Assembly (NCBI GenBank): GCA_013372965.1
Contig: JABXIR010000195.1
Location: forward strand, 1-21,217
Direction of reading: 5' to 3'
From: Gammaproteobacteria bacterium
GTDB lineage: Bacteria > Pseudomonadota > Gammaproteobacteria > Pseudomonadales > DSM-25080
DNA length: 21,217 nt
Part shown: piece after piece, positions 14,337 to 21,217 of the stretch
Layout: every line of letters begins with the position of its first letter
How positions within the stretch are numbered: the first letter of the stretch is position 1
Translations under genes and position numbers: made by a program
Notes under the pieces: model-generated
Database searches by the model: none
Told to the model about the DNA's origin: nothing
What the model saw: only the letters and a program-made list of their open reading frames with translations

Positions 14337-15983
14337 CTAAAATGACAGAGCGACCCCTCGTCCACGCGGGTCGCTACCCCCTTCGTAGTCGCTACCCCGA
14401 CGAACGATCATTTGAGCATCGCCCATCCAGGTTTCTTCAAGCGTGTAACCCAGTGACCGCAAAGTTTGATTAACCTCCGGCTCAAGCGACTCACTCGAAG
14501 TAATGTGATCGATCGGGTACAGCTGATGGTGAAACCTTGTGGCCGATACCGCTTCCTCAGCCGACATGCCAAACAGATAATGATTGAACAAGGTTTGCGC
14601 AACGGTCGTGATGATCATCGACCCACCCGGCGTGCCAGTCACGGCATCCACACCGTCCTCGCCGAGGACAATCGTTGGAGTCATGGAGGATAACATGCGC
14701 TTTCGCGGTTCGATGGCATTCGCATCGCCACCAATCACTCCGAACACATTCGGCACACCAGGCTTCGCGGAGAAATCATCCATCTCATTGTTCATTAAGA
14801 ATCCCGCACCCTCAACGACGTTCCCACTACCAAAACTCCAGTTGAGCGTATACGTATTAGACACTGCGTTCCCGTCGTTATCGACGATGGAAAAGTGCGT
14901 CGTTTGGGGGCTCTCATATAAGCCGGCCTCGACCTCGTCGGTCGCGGTGATCTCACTGTGATTCACATTGGCCGCTCGGTTGTTTATGTATCGACGATTC
15001 ATTAACAGCGACACGGGCACTTCGACAAAATCGGGATCGCCAAGATATTTCGCTCGATCGGCATAGACTTGCTTATAAATCTCGGACAACAAGTGTACAT
15101 ACTGAGCGCTGTTGTGCGTCTGTTCAGCTAAGGGTAGAACCTCGGACATCCCCAAAATTTGTGCGAGCGCAATACCGCCCGAGCTTGGCGGCGCTACCGT
15201 GACAACCGTTCTGCCCAGCCAATCGATCTGCACAGGATCGCGCCATACCGCCTCATAGGAGGCCAAATCATCGAGCGAAATAAGGCCACCCGTACGTTCC
15301 ATTTGAGCCACAATCAGCTGCGCAGTCTGCCCCGCGTAAAAAGCCGATGGGCCGTGATCTTTAATACGCTTGAGTGTCTCAGCGAGTTCTTGCTGAACAA
15401 ATCGCTCTCCAGCAACCAGCCCCGAAAAGTAACTCAAGAAATTACTGCCCTCGGCGAAGCCATCGTTAACGAATAGCTGTTGCTCATTCGCTAAATGCTC
15501 ATCAACCATGAAGCCGCTTTCGGCCAGCTCAATTGCCGGTTCGAGTAGTGCGTCCCACGACAGTTTTCCAAACCGTTGGTGCGCTTGCCACATACCCATC
15601 ACGGTGCCGGGGGTGCCGCTTGCATCTCCTCCGGTCAACGATCCTCGCTCGATTACGTTGCCATTTTCATCGAGAAACATATCGCGATGGGCGCGGCTTG
15701 GCGCAGTTTCCCGGTAATCGAGAAAATGAGATTCACCATTTTGATGAATCAACATAAAGCCTCCTCCACCGAGATTGCCCGCTTCGGGATAGGTCACTGC
15801 CAACACGAACGCCGAAGCAATCGCAGCATCAACCGCTGAGCCACCGCTCTCGATAATGTCTTTCGCAACCGTCGCGCTGTAACGATCCGGCATTGCCACC
15901 GCGCCCGCCTGAACTTGTTGCATGGTGCCAGCAAACACCGCAGTCGTAAGCACCGACGCCAATCGAAGCCATTTAACGCTCAT
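14337..15983 (-). CDS. ggt: Gamma-glutamyltranspeptidase (periplasmic)
   Basis: A 548-residue Ntn-hydrolase precursor that cleaves gamma-glutamyl bonds of glutathione and related peptides. An N-terminal signal peptide (SVKWLRLASVLTTAVFAG) directs export. Self-cleavage is expected before T361 in QTTHFSIVDNDGNAVS, the new N-terminus of the small subunit. Family motifs include EAGNLGGGGFMLI, MDDFSAKPGVPNVFG, SSMTPTIV and GTPGGSMIITT. The start is the ATG at 15983, because GGAGGGG lies 6 bases upstream and a normal signal peptide follows directly; longer frames from 15998 or the TTG at 16001 start over that ribosome site. The gene overlaps the end of the lipoprotein amidohydrolase by 11 bases. 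It is last in its operon and converges on sdaA. It probably recovers glutamate and Cys-Gly in the periplasm. Confidence 0.95.
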   Translation of the reverse strand: MSVKWLRLASVLTTAVFAGTMQQVQAGAVAMPDRYSATVAKDIIESGGSAVDAAIASAFVLAVTYPEAGNLGGGGFMLIHQNGESHFLDYRETAPSRAHRDMFLDENGNVIERGSLTGGDASGTPGTVMGMWQAHQRFGKLSWDALLEPAIELAESGFMVDEHLANEQQLFVNDGFAEGSNFLSYFSGLVAGERFVQQELAETLKRIKDHGPSAFYAGQTAQLIVAQMERTGGLISLDDLASYEAVWRDPVQIDWLGRTVVTVAPPSSGGIALAQILGMSEVLPLAEQTHNSAQYVHLLSEIYKQVYADRAKYLGDPDFVEVPVSLLMNRRYINNRAANVNHSEITATDEVEAGLYESPQTTHFSIVDNDGNAVSNTYTLNWSFGSGNVVEGAGFLMNNEMDDFSAKPGVPNVFGVIGGDANAIEPRKRMLSSMTPTIVLGEDGVDAVTGTPGGSMIITTVAQTLFNHYLFGMSAEEAVSATRFHHQLYPIDHITSSESLEPEVNQTLRSLGYTLEETWMGDAQMIVRRGSDYEGGSDPRGRGVALSF

Positions 15984-17655
15984 AGCGAACCCCTCCATCA
16001 ATCACGGTCATAGTGACCTCTGTCGCCAGTATCTGATCATCAGGCACGGTCATAATATCTTGACTTAACACCACGAAATCGGCCACAAATCCGGGGGAAA
16101 GCTGCCCTTTGAAATGTTCTTCGAACGCGCCATAAGCCGGCGCACGAGTCATTGAATCTAACGCCTGTTGCCGAGTCATTTTTTGAGCGGGTTCATATCC
16201 ACCGTCGGGTGTTCCTAATAGTGTTTGTCGTGTCACAGCGGCAAAGAAGTTCGCAATCGGGTTGATCGGCTCAACCGGCACATCGGTGCCGTTTACAATA
16301 ACCGCCCCCGAACTCAATAGATCTGCCCAGACGTAGGCACCCTCTTCAATGCGTTGTTCGCCTAGGCGATCAATTGCCCAGGGTCGATCCGAGCTCATGT
16401 GAATTGTTTGCATTGAGGGGATAACGCCCAGTTCAGCGAAACGCTCGATATCATCCGGATGTAAATGCTGAGCATGCTCTATGCGAAAACGATGATTCGG
16501 CACATTCGCCTCTCTCAACGACTGTTCGAAACGATCCAACACCTCTCGGTTGGCGCGATCACCGATGGCATGAACGTTCAATTGATATCCCGCCGCCAAC
16601 GCACGGCGTGCTAACTCATGGATATCGCCCATCGGCATGATGGGCATACCCGTAACGTCTGGCGCGTCGGTGTATGGCTCGAGCAACCACGCACCGCGGG
16701 AACCGAGCGCACCATCGCCATAAGCCTTGATACTTCTCACGGTGAGAAATCGATCGTAGCCATTGATTAAGGGGTCACGGCTTAACCAATTCGACAGCAT
16801 TGCTTCGTTGCTGCCACTGATCATGGTGTAGACGCGAACCGGCAACCGCCCTTCACTGGCTAATCGCTCAGCGGCTTCCAACTCTGCGATCGATGCACCT
16901 GCGTCGTGGAAAGAGGTGATTCCCTGAGTAATCGCGAATTCACCTGCACGAACAATATTCGCTACCGCCGTTTCAACGGTTGCTGGATAGGCTAATGGCT
17001 CCACAAGCTGAGCCGCAGTCTCATTAAGTGCACCGGTGGGTTCGCCCGAGTCAAACTTTACGACAATACCATCGCCTTCAACCTCGGTTGTACTGGTAAT
17101 CCCTGCGAGCATCATCGCGCGCTCATTAACTAACGCCGCATGACCGCTCGCGTGAGCCAGATAGACAGGGTTGTCGGGCGTTATTTCAGAAAGCTGATGA
17201 TGCACTGGGAATCCCGCCACCATCTCAAAGTCATCACTCCACTTAGACTGATGCCAACCCCACCCAACGATCCACTCACCCGGCTCCGTTTCGTGCTCAG
17301 CGCGCTCGACAATGCTCAATAACTCGGACCAGGTGGTCGCTGAGCTCAAATCGAGGGTCACAAGAGCGCTGCCTAGACCCGACAAGTGGCCGTGTCCTTC
17401 AATAAGCCCCGGATAAACCGGCGCACCGTCTAGATCGAGGATACGAGTCGACTCACCAATGTATTGAGCCGCGTTTTCTGATAACCCGATCCAAACGACT
17501 TCGCCGTCCCGAATAGCCATCGACTCGACTACCTCTCGACTATCACTTTGCGTATAAATGACCGCATCCGTTACAACGAGGTCGGCCGGTGACGGTGTTT
17601 CACTGCAACCCAAAAGGGCAATCGCGGAGGTCGCCGCAACCAATAACTTATTCAT
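15973..17655 (-). CDS. YtcJ-like amidohydrolase, predicted lipoprotein
   Basis: A 560-residue zinc-dependent hydrolase of the amidohydrolase 3 (YtcJ/NfdA-like) group. A lipoprotein signal MNKLLVAATSAIALLGC places the lipidated cysteine at C17, so it should be membrane-anchored outside the cytoplasm. The TIM-barrel shows PGLIEGHGHLSGLG with the HxH metal pair (H88, H90), IKAYGDGALGSRGA, LNVHAIGDRANR, FRIEHAQHL and the late aspartate in NGTDVPVEP. Substrates of these enzymes are usually N-acyl or formamide compounds; none can be assigned here. The start is ATG 17655, with AGGAG 6 bases upstream; a frame from 17694 would ruin the lipoprotein signal. It overlaps the upstream TPR gene by 8 bases and ggt by 11. 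Co-location with GGT suggests handling of acylated amino acids or peptides outside the inner membrane (inference). Confidence 0.88.
   Translation of the reverse strand: MNKLLVAATSAIALLGCSETPSPADLVVTDAVIYTQSDSREVVESMAIRDGEVVWIGLSENAAQYIGESTRILDLDGAPVYPGLIEGHGHLSGLGSALVTLDLSSATTWSELLSIVERAEHETEPGEWIVGWGWHQSKWSDDFEMVAGFPVHHQLSEITPDNPVYLAHASGHAALVNERAMMLAGITSTTEVEGDGIVVKFDSGEPTGALNETAAQLVEPLAYPATVETAVANIVRAGEFAITQGITSFHDAGASIAELEAAERLASEGRLPVRVYTMISGSNEAMLSNWLSRDPLINGYDRFLTVRSIKAYGDGALGSRGAWLLEPYTDAPDVTGMPIMPMGDIHELARRALAAGYQLNVHAIGDRANREVLDRFEQSLREANVPNHRFRIEHAQHLHPDDIERFAELGVIPSMQTIHMSSDRPWAIDRLGEQRIEEGAYVWADLLSSGAVIVNGTDVPVEPINPIANFFAAVTRQTLLGTPDGGYEPAQKMTRQQALDSMTRAPAYGAFEEHFKGQLSPGFVADFVVLSQDIMTVPDDQILATEVTMTVIDGGVRYER
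15990..15996 (-). promoter_or_regulatory. Shine-Dalgarno site fixing the ggt start
   Basis: GGAGGGG on the minus strand lies 6 bases before the ATG at 15983, inside the last codons of the amidohydrolase gene. It selects the ATG that begins a normal signal peptide and suggests coupled translation. Confidence 0.75.
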
Positions 17656-18634
17656 CCTGATCTCCTGTGCTGAATCCTTCAGTGACAAGCGCAAACGAGT
17701 CGAGTGCTCGAATGGAAGCGAACGCCTCTTCAGTCGTTAAATTCTTCGAGAGCACCGGTTGGATTTCCAGCGCCTTGTGAATATCTTTGATGGCTTCCGC
17801 CGAGTTACCGAGCATCGCGTGAGCACAGGCTCGCTGCCAATAGGCGTAGGCATAATTTTCATCGTACTCAATCGCCATATTACTTAGGTTCAACGCCCAC
17901 TCGCATTCGCCCTGATCCAAGACCAAGTCGGCTTTGTAGGTAATCGCTTCAACATCATCTGGCTTAATTTTCAAAATCTGATCGTAGATCTCGATTCTCG
18001 ACTGCTGACCTGTTTCCAAGCCCGCACGTAGCCACAACGCATGCAGTTCGTTAGACTTAGAGATCTCTTCTTGTGCAGCAATGATCTGCTGTGAACGCTT
18101 TTTAAGTCGCCGCTCGACGTCCTCCATTCGCTGCTCGAAGTCTTGGGTGATACCCGACAACTGCTCACTTCTATTTTTCACATCGCGCTCGATGTCCGCG
18201 AGACGCGCTTGGTACTCATTAGTAATTCGATCGACTCGCTCGTTCACAAGTCCTTCAACCTGGGCACGTACATCTCTTAGCGAGTTCCAGCCAACCAGTG
18301 CCATAACCGCTGTAGCTCCGGCCATGAAGTAGAAATAGATGGTCATGGTTTCTGAGGTATATTGAATAGAGCGGTCGTTCGCCTCGACGCGAGCCGCTGC
18401 CACTCGCTCGGCTAGTTCGGCGCGGAGCTGATTTTGCTCAATTCTAATGGCTCTGAGCTCGTCGAGAACGTAGCGCTCAATAAAAGGCTTAAAAAGCGGT
18501 TCTTCAAGCGCATCAATCTGCGCATCAACTTGCTCTTCTGACGCCTGCTGAGTTTCCTCAGCGCGCTCTTGAGCGACGGTATAAACCGACGCAATTGAAA
18601 GAGATAAGGTGATCAAGATCGTTCTTAGCTTCAT
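17648..18634 (-). CDS. Membrane-anchored coiled-coil/TPR protein of unknown function
   Basis: A 328-residue protein I cannot name. Residues 1-21 look like a signal peptide (KLRTILITLSLSIASVYTVAQ). A charged, Glu/Gln-rich helical stretch (about 22-92) is followed by a transmembrane helix near 97-115 (IYFYFMAGATAVMALVGW), a coiled coil (about 120-195) and tetratricopeptide-like repeats (about 205-292; ILKIKPDDVEAITYKADL and AYWQRACAHAMLGN). If the signal is cleaved, the N-terminal region is periplasmic and the coiled coil and TPRs are cytoplasmic, a scaffold arrangement. GGGAGC 8 bases before the ATG supports the start. It begins 13 bases after the ltaE stop and overlaps the lipoprotein amidohydrolase by 8 bases, so it belongs to the same transcript as ltaE and ggt. 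TPRs suggest it binds a partner protein. Confidence 0.8.
   Translation of the reverse strand: MKLRTILITLSLSIASVYTVAQERAEETQQASEEQVDAQIDALEEPLFKPFIERYVLDELRAIRIEQNQLRAELAERVAAARVEANDRSIQYTSETMTIYFYFMAGATAVMALVGWNSLRDVRAQVEGLVNERVDRITNEYQARLADIERDVKNRSEQLSGITQDFEQRMEDVERRLKKRSQQIIAAQEEISKSNELHALWLRAGLETGQQSRIEIYDQILKIKPDDVEAITYKADLVLDQGECEWALNLSNMAIEYDENYAYAYWQRACAHAMLGNSAEAIKDIHKALEIQPVLSKNLTTEEAFASIRALDSFALVTEGFSTGDQDE
17662..17666 (-). promoter_or_regulatory. Shine-Dalgarno site fixing the amidohydrolase start
   Basis: AGGAG on the minus strand lies 6 bases before the ATG at 17655 and inside the TPR gene. It selects the start that gives a clean lipobox (LLGC). Confidence 0.7.
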
Positions 18635-18647
18635 CGTTACTTGCTCC

Positions 18648-19661
18648 CTACTTAACTGTCGACAACACGGCGATCAGCGTGTCGATACTTTTTTGACTAA
18701 TGTGTCGATGAACCACAAGGCGGGTCGGCTTTCCGAGCGATAGACTTATACCATGCTTGGACAGCTCGGCCTTGAGTGCGTCGTGGTCACAATCGATCTG
18801 TGCAAACACCATATTGGTTTTGACGAGCGATTGATCAACGGATATGAAATCGAGGCTCGATAACCGCTCTGCCAATTCTTGGGCCCGCGCATGATCTTGT
18901 GCGAGCGAATCTCTTCGATCAAAGGCAATTCGCGCGGCAGCCGCAAGCACACCGGCCTGCCGCCATCCTCCGCCGAGCATTTTTCGCCAGCGCCGCGCTT
19001 TGGCAATCAGGTCACTGCGACCGACCAAAATCGATCCGATCGGAGCACCAAGGCCCTTCGATAAGCAAATGGATACTGAATCAAACACTTCAACGAGATC
19101 TTTGAGCGAACACCCATGATAAACAGCGGCATTAGCAATACGAGCACCGTCTAAATGCAGGGCGAGACCCGTCGACTGTTTAAAGGCCCGCAACTGCTGT
19201 TCGTACTCGAGCGGCAATGGTATTCCGCCAATCGTATTTTCGATGCACAGCAACCGCGTTCTCGCGAAATGCATATCATCGGGCTTTATTAAGCGTTCAG
19301 CAGCGTCCAAATCGAGCGTTCCGTCTGCGTTCGCCAGCATCGGCTGCGGTTGAACACTGCCAAGCACGGCTGCACCACCCGCCTCATACTTATACAAATG
19401 CGCGTATTGGCTACAAATGTATTCATCCCCTCGCTCACAATGCGAAAGGATGGCGAGCAGGTTAGACTGGGTTCCGCTGGAGACAAACAGCGCGGACTCC
19501 TTCCCTAACGTTTCGGCTACATAATGCTCTAGCTCTAAGACGGTCGGGTCATCTCCGTACACGTCATCTCCAACTGGGGCATTCGCCATCGCCTCGCGCA
19601 TTTCGGCACAGGGCTGCGTCACTGTGTCTGAGCGAAAGTCTAATTCGACCGAGTAGCTCAT
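18648..19661 (-). CDS. ltaE: Low-specificity L-threonine aldolase
   Basis: A 337-residue PLP enzyme that splits L-threonine or L-allo-threonine to glycine and acetaldehyde (E. coli LtaE has 333). Typical motifs are DFRSDTVTQP near the N-terminus, NAPVGDDVYGDDPT, the PLP-stacking HLYKYEAGGAA, LHLDGARIANA (aspartate to the pyridine nitrogen) and the PLP lysine K202 in ICLSKGLGAPIG. The start is the ATG at 19661, which overlaps the rhodanese stop as ATGA; an upstream GTG/ATG frame from 19694 would add 11 residues not seen in the family. Translation is therefore probably coupled to the rhodanese. The glycine made could feed the glycine cleavage system, whose gcvT gene lies just upstream but behind a terminator. 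Confidence 0.95.
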   Translation of the reverse strand: MSYSVELDFRSDTVTQPCAEMREAMANAPVGDDVYGDDPTVLELEHYVAETLGKESALFVSSGTQSNLLAILSHCERGDEYICSQYAHLYKYEAGGAAVLGSVQPQPMLANADGTLDLDAAERLIKPDDMHFARTRLLCIENTIGGIPLPLEYEQQLRAFKQSTGLALHLDGARIANAAVYHGCSLKDLVEVFDSVSICLSKGLGAPIGSILVGRSDLIAKARRWRKMLGGGWRQAGVLAAAARIAFDRRDSLAQDHARAQELAERLSSLDFISVDQSLVKTNMVFAQIDCDHDALKAELSKHGISLSLGKPTRLVVHRHISQKSIDTLIAVLSTVK

Positions 19662-20005
19662 TGAAACGACTCGCACACGGTATCCACTGGACAAGTGATG
19701 ACCGTTACATTGTTATAGCCAAGTTCGACCAACTGTTTGGCAGCAAAGGTCGCTCTTCCACCCGTAGCGCAGTGAACGAAAATCGGCGTGTTCGCATCCT
19801 CAACTATCGACGGTAACTTCATTTCAAGCACGCCCCGGGGCACTTTGAGAGACTTTTCCACGGATTGTTCAGAGCACTCCCCTGGCTCACGAACATCGAG
19901 TAAGACGCCATCTGCACTGCTCAGAAGCGCTTTCGCTTCTGCCGCAGAACACGTTTTCAAATCTTTGCGCAATTCAGCAACCCAAGTAGATATGTCTTTA
20001 AACAT
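19658..20005 (-). CDS. Rhodanese-like sulfurtransferase, single domain
   Basis: A 115-residue protein with one rhodanese domain. The active-site loop is HCATGGR (C79), with LLDVREPGE (35-43) as the conserved aspartate strand and LGYNNVTVI after the catalytic helix. Such proteins carry sulfur as a cysteine persulfide between donors and acceptors; the partner is unknown. No signal peptide or membrane helix is visible, so it is probably cytoplasmic. AGGAGG lies 7 bases before the ATG. Its stop overlaps the ltaE start by 4 bases. Only 34 bases separate its ATG from the T-run of the gcvT terminator, so its promoter must overlap that hairpin or lie further upstream unless it depends on read-through. 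Confidence 0.92.
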   Translation of the reverse strand: MFKDISTWVAELRKDLKTCSAAEAKALLSSADGVLLDVREPGECSEQSVEKSLKVPRGVLEMKLPSIVEDANTPIFVHCATGGRATFAAKQLVELGYNNVTVITCPVDTVCESFQ

Positions 20006-20039
20006 CGTTAAACCTCCTAGCTAAGACCCTATTTGTAAC

Positions 20040-20078
20040 AAAAAAAAACCGCCTGCTCACGTTATATCAGCAGACGGC
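20040..20078 (-). terminator. Rho-independent terminator downstream of gcvT
   Basis: On the minus strand CCGTCTGCT (20077-20069) pairs with AGCAGGCGG (20057-20049), 9 bp with one G-U, over an 11-base loop, and nine T follow (20048-20040). It lies 21 bases after the gcvT stop and separates gcvT from the rhodanese operon. Confidence 0.92.
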
Positions 20079-20098
20079 TTCATTAATTCACACGGAGC

Positions 20099-21187
20099 CT
20101 ACGCTTCGATGAGTGACTTCCCATTGCGAACAAAGCTCGGCTTAACAACTCGCACCTTAAGCAGTTTATTACGAACCTCAACGTGTGCACTCTCTCCGAT
20201 CGCCTTTGGAACTCGAGCGAGCGCGATCGATTTGCCGGTCGTTGGGGAAAACGAACCCGAGGTAATGATCCCTCTCTGGTCAGTACCGTCGAGAACCACT
20301 TCTTGCCCATGACGCAATACACCGCGATCTTCGAGTACTAGGCCAACTAACTTGTGCGTTGTACCTGCCGCTCGCTCAGCTGCAATGACATCTCGCCCCA
20401 CGAAATCACGAGTTTCCGGATCCCAAGAAATGGTCCACGCTAGATTGGAGGTTAGCGGAGAGGTCGTATCGTCCATATCCTGTCCATAAAGGTTCATGCC
20501 AGCCTCTAGACGAAGGGTATCACGAGCACCCAAGCCAATCGGGCGAACGCCCGCTTTCATTAGAGCATCCCACAGCTCAACGACCGCGTTCGAAGGTACG
20601 ATGATCTCGACGCCCACCTCGCCGGTATAACCGGTTTTCGCGATATAGCCCGAATCAGCATAGGGCATACCTTCGAACGGCTTTAACGACGCTAGCTGTG
20701 CCGATGTCTCTGGCATAACATTCGCCAAAATATCAAACGACTTAGGACCTTGAACCGCCAAGATTGAAAATTCCGGGCGCGCTGTGACCGACACGTCGAA
20801 TGCACTCTTTTGAGCATCAAACCACGCGAGGTCTTTCGAGGCCGTTCCCGCATTCACGACGAGCCGATAGCCGAAACTCGTGCGATAGACAATCAGGTCA
20901 TCAATGACACCGCCATTCGTATTTAGCATTGGAGAATAGAGCGCTTTGCCCTCAACGAGTTTAGCGACGTCGTTTGCTAGGAGATATTGCAAGAATTCTG
21001 TCGCCTGCGGACCCTCGAAGTCGACGACGACCATGTGGGATACATCGAATACACCGCATTCGTTACGAACTGCGTGGTGCTCTTCGAGCTGCGACCCGTA
21101 GTGAATTGGCATTTGCCAGCCAGAAAAATCCACAAACTTTGCGCCCGCTTCAGCGTGCTTGTCATAGAGGGCAGTAACCTTCGCCAT
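20099..21187 (-). CDS. gcvT: Aminomethyltransferase, T-protein of the glycine cleavage system
   Basis: A 362-residue folate enzyme, close to E. coli GcvT (364). It releases ammonia from the aminomethyl group carried on lipoyl H-protein and transfers the one-carbon unit to tetrahydrofolate. Conserved pieces are FSGWQMPIHYGSQLEEHHAVR, GVFDVSHM, GGVIDDLIVY (92-101, with the conserved catalytic aspartate), TGYTGEVGVEI, GLGARDTLRLEAGMNLYG and SPTTGKSIALARVP. Two ATGs are adjacent (21190 and 21187). I prefer 21187, because MAKVTALYDKH aligns with E. coli MAQQTPLYEQH and GGAG lies 7 bases before it; 21190 would also work. Only about 30 bases upstream are in the window, so any glycine riboswitch or promoter lies outside. 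A terminator follows, and gcvH/gcvP are not in this window. Confidence 0.97.
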   Translation of the reverse strand: MAKVTALYDKHAEAGAKFVDFSGWQMPIHYGSQLEEHHAVRNECGVFDVSHMVVVDFEGPQATEFLQYLLANDVAKLVEGKALYSPMLNTNGGVIDDLIVYRTSFGYRLVVNAGTASKDLAWFDAQKSAFDVSVTARPEFSILAVQGPKSFDILANVMPETSAQLASLKPFEGMPYADSGYIAKTGYTGEVGVEIIVPSNAVVELWDALMKAGVRPIGLGARDTLRLEAGMNLYGQDMDDTTSPLTSNLAWTISWDPETRDFVGRDVIAAERAAGTTHKLVGLVLEDRGVLRHGQEVVLDGTDQRGIITSGSFSPTTGKSIALARVPKAIGESAHVEVRNKLLKVRVVKPSFVRNGKSLIEA

Positions 21188-21217
21188 CATTAATCTCCAG
21201 TCGAAAATGTAAAGTGG

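Noticed and set aside
14326..14338. AGTGA/TCACT hairpin between the convergent sdaA and ggt stops, tested as a bidirectional terminator.
   Set aside because: Five base pairs, a 3-base loop and no T-run in either direction.

Overview
The window is chromosomal DNA of about 50% GC that looks like an aerobic, amino-acid-using heterotrophic gammaproteobacterium, possibly marine. The clues are the arginine succinyltransferase (AST) genes astD-astB in tandem, a TrxC-type thioredoxin, RmuC, a single-chain [4Fe-4S] L-serine deaminase and GcvT, all close in length and motifs to the gammaproteobacterial proteins I know. I cannot name the genus. Nineteen protein genes fill almost all of the window and no gap exceeds 200 bases. 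I see no rRNA, tRNA, insertion sequence, phage gene or CRISPR array.

Layout. Bases 1-2743 (+): the 3' part of astD (its start lies outside the window) overlaps astB by 4 bases and ends at a strong intrinsic terminator. Bases 2938-5773 (+): a secreted S8 protease with its own promoter-like region and terminator, then a 2-oxoglutarate/Fe(II) oxygenase whose ATG comes 4 bases after the terminator T-run, then an EamA/DMT transporter. Bases 5745-12778 (-): MATE exporter - rmuC - methyltransferase - PYROXD2-like FAD oxidoreductase - (153-bp gap) - MBL-fold hydrolase - HEPN-like protein - trxC. The first four genes and the last two are packed with overlaps or very short gaps. Bases 12932-14326 (+): sdaA, divergent from the MATE gene. 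Bases 14337-20005 (-): a five-gene run, rhodanese - threonine aldolase (ltaE) - membrane TPR/coiled-coil protein - lipoprotein amidohydrolase - gamma-glutamyltranspeptidase, joined by 4-, 8- and 11-base overlaps and one 13-base gap. Bases 20099-21187 (-): gcvT, cut off from that run by a terminator.

How the genes may work together. Much of the content fits breakdown of peptides and amino acids: secreted protease, periplasmic gamma-glutamyltranspeptidase, arginine catabolism (astB, astD), serine deamination (sdaA), threonine/allo-threonine cleavage to glycine (ltaE) and glycine cleavage (gcvT). That grouping is my inference. Several start codons were moved from the longest reading frame because a good Shine-Dalgarno site, a signal peptide or family alignment supports an internal start: DMT transporter, PYROXD2-like, MATE, ggt, amidohydrolase, ltaE and gcvT.

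No obvious defence system or wholly new system is visible. The points most worth a second look are a HEPN-family protein whose RxxxxH catalytic motif has lost its histidine and whose gene is fused by a 1-base stop/start overlap to trxC; the tightly coupled TPR protein/lipoprotein amidohydrolase/GGT envelope operon; the oxygenase gene that begins right behind a terminator with no visible ribosome binding site; and a nested inverted repeat over the likely promoter of the protease.
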